Source: Deltaproteobacteria bacterium
Lineage (GTDB): Bacteria; Myxococcota_A; Polyangia; JAAYKL01
DNA length: 64,000 nucleotides
Direction of reading: 5' to 3'
Assembly (NCBI GenBank): GCA_016935665.1
Contig: JAFGQN010000131.1
Location: 1 to 64,000 of the forward strand
How positions within the stretch are numbered: the stretch's first letter is position 1; the number at the start of each line of letters is the position of its first letter. The translations under genes and the position numbers were made by a program. Below, in pieces: positions 8,080 through 19,983 of the stretch. The notes under the pieces were generated by a model. It ran no database searches and had not been told where the DNA came from. It saw only the letters and a program-made list of their open reading frames with translations.

Positions 8080-10683
8080 ATGCAGATGACACGACAACTG
8101 GGCGGGTACCATATTTTAGCAACCATTGGACAGGGGGGGATGGGGGATGTTTATCTGGCCATTAAAGATGGGCCTGGGGGGGTGGAGAAACTGCTGGTGT
8201 TAAAGGTATTGCAACAGCAGCTCATTGAAGACCCCGAATTTCTGGCCATGTTCCTCGACGAGGGACGTATTGCGGCACGTCTGAATCACCCTCATGTAGT
8301 GCAGACCTTTGAAACGGGTCGGGATGATCAGTTTCACTTTATTGTCATGGAATATCTTTGGGGCGTCACACTGGGTCGATTGATGCAGGAACTGCTGCGC
8401 AAAAATGACCCATCGCCACAGTCGCACCGATTATTTCTTTCCATCGTGGCGCAGGCCCTCAGTGGTTTACACTATGCCCACGAGCTCACCGACTTTGAGG
8501 GGAATCCCCTGCATATCGTTCATCGCGACGCCACTCCCCAGAATATCTTTGTTACTTTTGAAGGCGCTGTGAAAGTGATGGATTTTGGCATCGCCAAAAC
8601 ACTGGATTCCAACACCAACACGCAGATTGGCGCGTTCAAGGGAAAACTGGGTTATCTGCCTCCCGAACAGCTGACCACCCACACAGTGGATCGCCGCGCG
8701 GATGTATTTGCGATTGGTGTCATACTGTTTGAAACCCTGGCGGGGCATCGAATGTACCAGGGGTACACAGAGGTGGAAATCCTCAACGCACTGGCCAACG
8801 GACAGATTCCAGGGCAAACCAGCCTCCCGGCATCCGTTCCGTTGGAACTCGGATGGATTGTGGCCCGCGCCATCTCTGCCAACAAAGAGCAACGATATGC
8901 AACCGCACGGGAATTTCAGGACGACATCGAAGAGTATCTCGCGGAACAAGGGGGCATTATGTCCGCCCGGGAAATCGCTCAGGTCCTTGAAGCCCGGTTT
9001 TCGGCGTATCGACAGCAGACCAAAGAATGTATTGGGCAACAGTTAAAGCTGTACAGCGACTACCAGCATGGTCGCCTCAAAAGTGCCACCCCAACAGCAT
9101 GGAACCTGATTCCCCGGCTCACTGCTGCCAAAACCTCGCCACTTTCGAAGGGAACAGAAGTGAGTAGCCCGGGCCGTTTTAGAGAATCCTTTTTTGCCGA
9201 CGGGGTTACAGTGGACTACAACCTGCCTGGAACCCTGAATCAGGCAACGAAGGACAAAAAAAAACAGCGTCCCCGAGCGGTGGCACTATTGACCACACTC
9301 ATCGTATTATTCACTTCAGGGGCCACCCTTTTTGGCACTGGCAAATGGCGTTCTCTGTTGCAACTGGTGATACAGAATTTTGCCGCGGGTCAAACAAATC
9401 CCATCGGTGCCACCATCGAGCCCACGCCTGTCGCCCATATTGGAAACCAGCTCCCTCCTTTGGCATCTAAAGGACTGGACTGGGTGGAAATCAGCGGCGA
9501 AATTGATGAGGATACGGTACTGACCCACAATCGGCAGTACCTGCTCAAATACAACACCATCGTTCGCCCGGGTGTGTCGTTAATGATCGAGAAAGGCGCC
9601 ATTATTAAAGGCGATAAAGCCAGCATGGCGACGCTGATTATCCAACCGGGGGCACGCATTATTGCACAGGGCACACCCGATGCCCCCATCGTTTTCACCA
9701 GCAATCAGTCCGACAGGAAAGCGGGTGACTGGGGAGGTATTGTCATCCTGGGCAACGCTCCGGTAAACAATATGCAAAAGGGTCATAGAGAGGAGCTGAA
9801 AGGACTGACTGCCTTTGGCACCTACGGCGGAAACAATCCGGACGATGACAGCGGTATTCTGGAGTACGTCCGCATCGAATATGCAGGCGCTGAACGAGTT
9901 CCCAACAGCGATGCCAACGGCCTCACATTTGGCGGCGTGGGACGATTCACAAGACTGAACCACGTTCAGGTACGCCATGTCAAAGACGACTGTTTTCGTT
10001 TCCTGGGTGGCACTGTCGATGGAAAATATCTCATTTGTCAGGCGCCCGGTGACGATGGTTTTGACTGGGATCGGGGCTACCAGGGACGTCTGCAGTTTCT
10101 GCTATTGACAGGTGCGACCGACGATCCCAAAGGCGCCCACGGTCTGGAGGGGGGCAACGATATGTTTGGTTCCAGGGCCACGCCTCAAAGCGCACCGATA
10201 ATTTTCAATGCCACGTTGTGCGGCCAGAATAACTCCCACGTCCGCGATCACTTTGGTGTGCTGGCCAAACGCGCCAGTCAGGGCCGGCTCGCCAATGCCA
10301 TCATCACCGGTTTTTCTGCCGGCTTTGATGTCCAGGGCGCCGCTACCCGATTTCAGATCAGTGCGTCCACATTTTTCGAAAATCAGCAAAACAACGTGGC
10401 GTATCCCGAACAGCCAGATCAAAAAGGGGTGTTGCGCGATGATGACAATGGTCAAAACGAATATCGCCAGATTCTGCAAAAAGACCTTGAAAATCGATTT
10501 GATGATCCCGGTATTTCAGGTTGTATTCGACGCTCTGGAATTACCTACAAACCGGAACATCCCGTGACCGGTGGAAAGGTCCCTCCGGACGATGGTTTTT
10601 TTGACACCACCGCCACCTATCGCGGGGCCTTTCGCAACGAGGCCGACAACTGGGATAGCGGCGATTGGGTGAAATGGATGTAA
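8080..10683 (+). CDS. Membrane-spanning Ser/Thr protein kinase fused to a C-terminal secreted beta-helix-like domain
   Basis: GQGGMGDVY loop, VLKVL Lys, HRDATPQN catalytic loop, DFGIAK; TM segment VALLTTLIVLFTSGATLFG; C-terminal ISGEIDEDTVLTHNRQYLLKYNTIVRPGVSLMIEKGAIIKGDKASMATLIIQPGARIIAQGTPDAPIVFTS...GDWGGIVILGNAPVNN. Confidence 0.85.
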   Translation: MQMTRQLGGYHILATIGQGGMGDVYLAIKDGPGGVEKLLVLKVLQQQLIEDPEFLAMFLDEGRIAARLNHPHVVQTFETGRDDQFHFIVMEYLWGVTLGRLMQELLRKNDPSPQSHRLFLSIVAQALSGLHYAHELTDFEGNPLHIVHRDATPQNIFVTFEGAVKVMDFGIAKTLDSNTNTQIGAFKGKLGYLPPEQLTTHTVDRRADVFAIGVILFETLAGHRMYQGYTEVEILNALANGQIPGQTSLPASVPLELGWIVARAISANKEQRYATAREFQDDIEEYLAEQGGIMSAREIAQVLEARFSAYRQQTKECIGQQLKLYSDYQHGRLKSATPTAWNLIPRLTAAKTSPLSKGTEVSSPGRFRESFFADGVTVDYNLPGTLNQATKDKKKQRPRAVALLTTLIVLFTSGATLFGTGKWRSLLQLVIQNFAAGQTNPIGATIEPTPVAHIGNQLPPLASKGLDWVEISGEIDEDTVLTHNRQYLLKYNTIVRPGVSLMIEKGAIIKGDKASMATLIIQPGARIIAQGTPDAPIVFTSNQSDRKAGDWGGIVILGNAPVNNMQKGHREELKGLTAFGTYGGNNPDDDSGILEYVRIEYAGAERVPNSDANGLTFGGVGRFTRLNHVQVRHVKDDCFRFLGGTVDGKYLICQAPGDDGFDWDRGYQGRLQFLLLTGATDDPKGAHGLEGGNDMFGSRATPQSAPIIFNATLCGQNNSHVRDHFGVLAKRASQGRLANAIITGFSAGFDVQGAATRFQISASTFFENQQNNVAYPEQPDQKGVLRDDDNGQNEYRQILQKDLENRFDDPGISGCIRRSGITYKPEHPVTGGKVPPDDGFFDTTATYRGAFRNEADNWDSGDWVKWM

Positions 10684-10721
10684 GGATATGCACGCAGGGA
10701 CGTTGTCTGCGACTTGTTCGG

Positions 10722-13593
<2,872 letters not shown>

Positions 13594-13844
13594 CTTCGAT
13601 GAAATCGCGGCTACGAAATTTAATACATGTTCCTTAAGGTGCCCCACATTTCCCCTGGAGCAAATGGTTTTTCCAGCCCGGTTTCAATAGGTAAAGTTTT
13701 TGCAGGCCGTGTGGCCGCAATCATCTGGCAGATGTTTTGAAAAACAAAAACTGATCACCAGTGAATCGCTTTTTGCAAATCGGGCTTTGGGGATTCAACT
13801 ATTCGGAATCGAAAAAAAATGGCCAATTCTCTGATCATTTGTGG

Positions 13845-15089
13845 TCAAAATCGAAGAAAAGCTCCGATATTGAAAGGAAAATGAAACAGGCCCAGTCGAT
13901 TTTTCCCACCACCTTCCAAAACAATATGTCTGGCCCGCGGAAAGACCGTTGCGCCCGCCGTCGCGTACATTCCGAAATAGCGGGTAAATTCCATAGCCAA
14001 TAACAAAAACAATCCAGCGCCTATTTCCGTATACATCAACATTGTTGTAGCGGAAATATCTGCCCGTTTCACTTCCCAGTATCGAAAATCCACAAGAGAC
14101 TGCAGCGAAAATTCCAGTCGTTTCCATTTCATGAACCCCCCAGGGCCCAGTGCCAGACTTCCTCCCCAGGTATCAAACGGTATCTTTTCAATAATAAAGT
14201 TTGAATCACCTTCGAGTGTACCGCGAATCACCAATCCGAAATGATTCCGATATAAAGCAAATGTCGTCGAGAGCTGAAGTGCCCGGCTTCCAGGTGTGAA
14301 CATCTCCAGACCCGCTGATACACCGGTAAAGACAGTCAATTTTTTATCCTTGTAATCAAACCGCTGTATGCAGTTTTCTTTGGTCAGCTCTTCTGTACTC
14401 ATGGACATCAGGATATGCGTCAATCGTTTTTCACAATTCTCATCGTTTTCCGTATCGACAAATCCGTCTGAATTCATACCTGTGTTTTCGTTGCGCGCGT
14501 CATTGTTTTGCTCATCCAGGTTTTTAAATCCCGGCATCCGCTCTGCTGACTGCAGGGAGTCCTCGTCTGATGGAACCTGTTGCCCGTCCGCGACTGAAAA
14601 TTTGCCTGCAACAGGCTGCGCCGGCAAAATGGGAATGGTCGCATAATCCAGTACCATATTATCCAGCAGAAGAGCAAAAGTGGTCACTTTGCCCCGTTCT
14701 CTGGTTGCTTCAATAAACTTACTTTCGTCTGTTGTCCAGGTGACTTCCCGACGTCGCGCAGTCACGTTATTTGCAGTCCCCGAACCGGAGGTCGGCTGCA
14801 CTTGCATATACAATTTGTCGGCGTTCTTCGACAGATGCATCGCCAGCATTCCATTTCCGCTGTAAAGCAGTGGCTGATCAGTGCAGGAAAGCACAATAGA
14901 CAACTGCGTCACTGACATCTGCGCATTCACGTCGTCAACAAAATGCGTCACATCCGTGGCGGACAAATCCGTGCACAGAGAGAAAATGACCGGAACAGCG
15001 GGAGTCGCCCCCCTGGCGGGTATCGCCACGCCCCAATGGACTAAAAACAAACTCAAAAAAAATGCAAAACTTCTCATATTTTGATCCAT
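13845..15089 (-). CDS. Exported hypothetical protein with probable C-terminal outer-membrane beta-barrel
   Basis: Signal peptide MRSFAFFLSLFLVHWGVAIPARGA; Gly/aromatic alternating C-terminal half ending in ...GAFLRF (terminal Phe). Confidence 0.6.
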   Translation of the reverse strand: MDQNMRSFAFFLSLFLVHWGVAIPARGATPAVPVIFSLCTDLSATDVTHFVDDVNAQMSVTQLSIVLSCTDQPLLYSGNGMLAMHLSKNADKLYMQVQPTSGSGTANNVTARRREVTWTTDESKFIEATRERGKVTTFALLLDNMVLDYATIPILPAQPVAGKFSVADGQQVPSDEDSLQSAERMPGFKNLDEQNNDARNENTGMNSDGFVDTENDENCEKRLTHILMSMSTEELTKENCIQRFDYKDKKLTVFTGVSAGLEMFTPGSRALQLSTTFALYRNHFGLVIRGTLEGDSNFIIEKIPFDTWGGSLALGPGGFMKWKRLEFSLQSLVDFRYWEVKRADISATTMLMYTEIGAGLFLLLAMEFTRYFGMYATAGATVFPRARHIVLEGGGKNRLGLFHFPFNIGAFLRF

Positions 15090-15530
15090 CCTAAACTATG
15101 GGTAAAATGGAGTCTGCAAACTGAACCAATAACAGAATTCCGGGCAGCGATTAGTAGCTTAAAGTATCAATTTATGCAACTGTTGGAGCAGCTCGAAAAT
15201 ATCGTCTCATTTCGATTTGAATCATTGATAGGTAAATAGCAGAATAGATCAATCCACTGCCAAAGCCCTTTGAAATTCAGAGATGGGGACGAATAAAAGT
15301 CAAACGGGCGAATATTCAACATCGGCGACTGCGCAGAATACAGGTGAGGCCGGAGAAGTCGTCTGGAACGTCAATGGGAAGAAAAAGCAGTTATCGCTTC
15401 TGTTTTTTTTAATTCCACCTCCCCACAAAAAACAACGTTTTTTTTATGGTTCTCGGTTTCAGGGTTTGTGAACTTTGGTGGATACAACCTTTTTTCACAT
15501 TACTTTTTTCACATTAAAGGATTGAATTCG

Positions 15531-17242
15531 ATGACTGAACAAATGAACATAGCACTGGTTGGACGACGCCCCAGAGCTCATGAAAATCTGGCACTGTCCT
15601 GACTTAAAGCGGCCCTGGACAGAGATGGAATTGCTGCGGATGTGTTTCATCTGAACGGGTTTGATGAAATCTCGGCAACGGTATCCAAAATAATGACGCG
15701 CCCACCGCATATGGTCGGCCTGTCCATCACGGATTCCACGGGCGCACTGCTCCTGCTCACTTTAGGGCAAGTACTGGCACAAAGAGGCTTCATGGGACAC
15801 ATCACCTGCGGCGGCGGCTTTGCAACACTGGAACGCAAATGGCTGCTCAACCGGCATGCGTGGCTTTGCAGCGTGGTGCGGCTGAAAGGCGAAGCCGTAT
15901 TGCCCGCCCTGGTGCGGACCGTGTTTGAACAACGGGATATTGCCGATGTTCCCGGTGTAACCACCCGCGAAGGAGACGGCCTTCCCGCGCCCGTGCACAG
16001 CAGCACCCCCATGTCACTGTGGCCGACAAGAGATAATTTCCCCGAATTCCTTCATCATCCAGCTGCCAGCATCATGGCCTCCAGAGGGTGCACCGGCACG
16101 TGCGACTATTGCGGTCCTGCATCATTGCAACACCTGGAGCGGGAAGAGGCCCTGGCGCAAAACGTTCCCTATCCATGCGGCAACGGGCGTATTCGCCGAC
16201 GCACCGTGGCGGATTCAACAGATGAACAGCTGCTCCCGGCCAGCCTCAATGCCGCCCGCGCGTTCCTCGACGAGCTCAAAAATGAACTGCACAAAAAGAA
16301 AGTCCGCAACTACGGATTCAGTGCGCAGCTGGAGGGGCATCAGATTTCGCCAGAAATTGTGCACGGACCTTGTGGATGCGGGAATGGTGCGCACCCACCT
16401 GGGAATTGATTTAACCGGAGATGGCAAAGTGTTTGCAAGGCCCGGGGTGGCGAAAAAGCAAATCGATGCCGTCACGCAACTGAACAACGCCGGCATTCCC
16501 TCCATCTCCAATATTCTGTTGCTTCATCCCAACAGCACCTTCGATTCCATGGAACACACGCTGCAACAGGTATCCATGCTGCAAACCGGCTATTTGGTAT
16601 TTGTCAAAATGCAGGCATTCGCCGGAACGCGCTTGTCGGAAAGCCTGCAAAACGAGGGCCGCCTGTCTGGAAATCCGCTACAGTATCACTATTCGTTTGA
16701 TGATCCGAGGATGACGCGATTTGCGCATCTGTTTACAACCCTGCGCGCAGGCGGGTTTGGGCATTTTTCCATTATGTACAGGGCCCACGAGCTGGCGTGT
16801 CAACTGGCTTTTGCCAAACGCCTGGATTTGCCCGTCGCCAGACAGGACGAAAATGATATGGCGCACGATTTGGATGAATGCATGACCGGTGCACTGTATG
16901 TCGAAGAAACTGAATTCTTAAATGGGGGGGTACTGGTATTCCCCAGACGGAACAGAAATGATAACCACATGGAATTCATCAGCGACAAAAGAGTTCGAGC
17001 GTGACATTCTGCGTCTGCTGCACGAATCCGACCTGAGGTGTTTGCCCCCAGCTGTTTACATCGAAGGCGCCATAAATACACAGGGAGAGAAACTGACCCG
17101 TGTCATCACAGAAAAATGCGATTTCCCCTACATTGGGTATATTCAATATTCCACCTTTGTAGCCTATGTAAACGAAAATGGAAAAGCGCGTCTGGCCGAT
17201 GAGCCGCTCAAAAACGACCTGGTGTCCAAGGAATATTGTTGA
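15531..17242 (+). pseudogene. Degraded B12-binding/radical SAM protein
   Basis: MTEQMNIALVGRRPRAHENLALS-TGA(15600)-LKAALDRDG...GCTGTCDYCG (CxxxCxxC); frameshift near 16360 (..SPEIV / TDLVDAGMVRTHLGID..) and at the G7 run near 16924 (..EETEFLNGG / YWYSPDGTEMIT..). Confidence 0.8.
17181..17219 (+). repeat. Direct repeat copy A (39 nt identical to 19805-19843)
   Basis: gaaaagcgcgtctggccgatgagccgctcaaaaacgacc present in both copies; similarity continues as (t)ggtgtccaa. Confidence 0.95.
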
Positions 17243-17318
17243 CCACTGCCACTTTATGCACAGCAGATGCCAAAATCGGCGTATCTGACGACGCCGGCAG
17301 TTCCAGGTCAGCCGGATT
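17232..17318 (-). pseudogene. Fragment homologous to the 19984-23508 propeller gene
   Basis: NPADLELPASSDTPILASAVHKVAVVNNI matches NPAAPELLASSDTPIVATAVHQVIAVNNI encoded at 20293-20379 (-). Confidence 0.8.
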
Positions 17319-17606
17319 GCAACAACGGACACTGGATGATTTTGGATTCGCAACGTTGCGGGAATAGAAGGCTTTTAGAGGCCGATACGGCATGTATTCT
17401 TTACCACATTGTTTGCCGCGCTGTTTGCTTCGCTACTGTTGTTGGGAATGGCGCCTGGAGACATGGCCCGACGATTGACAGGGATATACTCCCAATCGTT
17501 TTATACCAAACGAAAGTGTCATTGCAGGATGCGCATCGAATGGACAAAAAGATGAAAAATCGATAATGGGATGGATGCAAAGGAATGAACCGTTGCCTTT
17601 GACCGA

Positions 17607-18374
17607 TTAACCTTCTGTTGTGGTTGCCGTTTGCGCTGCAATCTGCTTTTCAGTGGGAACTACGCCATCTGCGGACTGGCCCGTAACCATTTCATATAAC
17701 CGGTCCAACGCGTTCTTCTCGAACTGATAGTCCTGTGCATACTTGCCCATGTAGATAGTGCTTTCGATTGCGCCATTTTCCCCGTAACGACTAAATCCGG
17801 TCGAAGGACCCACCAGGGCCTCTTCTTTTCCCGTCTCGCTCCAAAATTGAGACATGGCGATTCTGTCTTTGTAAGTCACCCGGATTCTGCATATTGTGCT
17901 GTGACATTCTGCATCCCGAAATGTTGAGCCGGCAAATGCGCCGGATTCAAATCCTTTTTTGAGGGCAGCGTTGACAATTCCCGACCACATGTGATCGATG
18001 GGCTCTTCTTCCATTACTTCGTCAAAGGCTTCCGGGGCATGCAAAATATAGTCGTCGCCCACCGCCGCATACATCGCAGCCAATCGCGCCCTCTGCTCTG
18101 GTGTGGTCCTGTCTTCAGTCCTGTCATCCATATCTGTAGCATCTTCGCTATGCGGCGATGGCATAACGATGAAAGGACGACCTGACTTGAAATGCCCCCT
18201 GCGATATTTTGGCCTGTGCTCCTGAACCTCGGTCCGGGTGATGCTTTGTCTTACGCTGTCAACTGCGCCATCGTGAAAATGTTGCGCTCCGGATACCTTT
18301 ACAAAAAACAGCAGACAGGAAATCATCCCGATTGTCATTGCGGTAAAAAGCCACATCAGTCGTTTAATTTTCAT
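17607..18374 (-). CDS. Hypothetical membrane-anchored/exported protein
   Basis: MKIKRLMWLFTAMTIGMISCLLFFVKVSGA N-terminal hydrophobic segment; 2 Cys in SAGSTFRDAECHSTICRIRV. Confidence 0.6.
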   Translation of the reverse strand: MKIKRLMWLFTAMTIGMISCLLFFVKVSGAQHFHDGAVDSVRQSITRTEVQEHRPKYRRGHFKSGRPFIVMPSPHSEDATDMDDRTEDRTTPEQRARLAAMYAAVGDDYILHAPEAFDEVMEEEPIDHMWSGIVNAALKKGFESGAFAGSTFRDAECHSTICRIRVTYKDRIAMSQFWSETGKEEALVGPSTGFSRYGENGAIESTIYMGKYAQDYQFEKNALDRLYEMVTGQSADGVVPTEKQIAAQTATTTEG

Positions 18375-18435
18375 GGCGTTATCACTCCTTCGGCAACCAT
18401 TATGCCGGCAGACACTTACCAATCCCAACTATCTG

Positions 18436-19068
18436 TCATTGATAACCCGTATAGCACGTATAATGAAATTCACGTCCAAAGGTACTGCCATTCGACAAAT
18501 ATTTATAAGTCATGCGCAACAATGGAATCTTTTCGCCCTTCACATACTGTTTAGTAAATGTTCCATAGTATACGGTACGGGAGATATGAACGTAATCGGT
18601 ATCATCCTTTTCATAACCGGTATTGAAAATATACGTCCCCGCAGGTTCATGGGAATCATCTTTCCATGTTGTTCTGTTGTCCCATGGCTTATAGCTCCCT
18701 TCGTTGAACCGCGCTTCCGGCGAATATACTGCGAATTGTTCTGAACCAGACTTCATCAATGCACCGACAACTTCGCGTGCGACCAGGTAGTTGCCATATT
18801 GTTCGGGCGCAGATAAACCCGAGTACAATGGACTGACCTCGTAAGTTATGCAGTCAGCAGTAAACGGGTCGAGCGCATCGCATGCTGACCGACTGTTTTT
18901 TGTTGTCGCTCTTTTGGTAACCATATCGGGCACGAGAGATTCTCCAGTGGGGTTATAAATGACATCGAAGGTAACTTCGGCGTAGTAGAAATCGGTCCCC
19001 GCCAATGCCGTGTTGGCCGCGAGCAACACTGCTGCGGCAACGATTAAAATGGGTACGTTTTTTTTCAT
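18436..19068 (-). CDS. Exported hypothetical protein
   Basis: MKKNVPILIVAAAVLLAANTALAG signal peptide; start 19068. Confidence 0.65.
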   Translation of the reverse strand: MKKNVPILIVAAAVLLAANTALAGTDFYYAEVTFDVIYNPTGESLVPDMVTKRATTKNSRSACDALDPFTADCITYEVSPLYSGLSAPEQYGNYLVAREVVGALMKSGSEQFAVYSPEARFNEGSYKPWDNRTTWKDDSHEPAGTYIFNTGYEKDDTDYVHISRTVYYGTFTKQYVKGEKIPLLRMTYKYLSNGSTFGREFHYTCYTGYQ

Positions 19069-19804
19069 TTTGATTCTCCGTCGTTGTTGTTTCCTGTGAA
19101 TGCAGGAAATTGCAATTGAACGCATCGCCAGTGAATATAGAAACAACATCCAACGACCACAATGAAGGAACCTGACAAAAAATCTTCGGCATATCGGACC
19201 TTCAACCAATCCGGCGGTGCTCGTCGTCCAGCCGAACCATTTTACTTGAGGCGCTATCCGTCACTCTGAACCGGCGCCAATTTGATGCAGGTGACTGGGT
19301 TATGTCGATTTTGTCTTCAATGACAAACTTTTGCGCATTTCTATACTTACCCCCAATGCGCCCATATCCAGGAACCGTGACACACGCGTTACTCTCCAAT
19401 TTCCGCAGTCAGAAACCTGACAATGTTTCTGACGTGTTCGTCATTCCTGGACCTGTTTTTCCGGGTTACAAAAAGAAGCCTCTGGATGGAACGGGGTGGC
19501 GGTAAAAAATGCGACAGAGTGATTTATTTTTGTGAGCCAACAAAGGCGTCACAGCCGCGTTTTCACCAGCTTTTTGCCCGCGGTCATGCGCCAACCGATA
19601 CCGAATCTGCATGGGATGATTGAGCACCCATTGTCGCATTTAAATGTTTTTAAGGAACCCGTTATCGAATCCGCCTCGATGTCCGCAAAGAACGTCTCCA
19701 AATACAAAGGCAACACCCGGTGCAACACCTCCTGCTGCGGTTCGCGGCATTTGTAATCCCATGCGTGTCATGTAATGGGGACGCATAACATGGCCCACTA
19801 TACC

Positions 19805-19843
19805 GAAAAGCGCGTCTGGCCGATGAGCCGCTCAAAAACGACC
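19805..19843 (+). repeat. Direct repeat copy B (39 nt identical to 17181-17219)
   Basis: Same 39-mer; lies 140 nt before the 3' end of the propeller gene. Confidence 0.95.
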
Positions 19844-19983
19844 GGTGTCCAAAGAACCATTTGACTGCGCCAATCAGGTTTTAAGCGAACTCACATTCTC
19901 ATGCTTTTTGGGCGCCATAATCCAGACACACGCCGTCTTTATCATCGAATAGCCTGTCACATGGCTGCGCATGGTGGATGTGG

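Noticed and set aside
15600-15602. In-frame TGA codons in the radical SAM and GH45-neighbour relics as possible Trp/Sec recoding
   Set aside because: Both genes also carry frameshifts, and TGA is used as a normal stop elsewhere (e.g. 1537), so TGG-to-TGA decay is simpler.
19202-19399. 65-aa minus-strand ORF with somewhat protein-like sequence (TVPGYGRIGGKYRNAQKFVIEDKIDITQSPASNWRRF)
   Set aside because: No RBS, domain or continuation in other frames that I could support; left unannotated.
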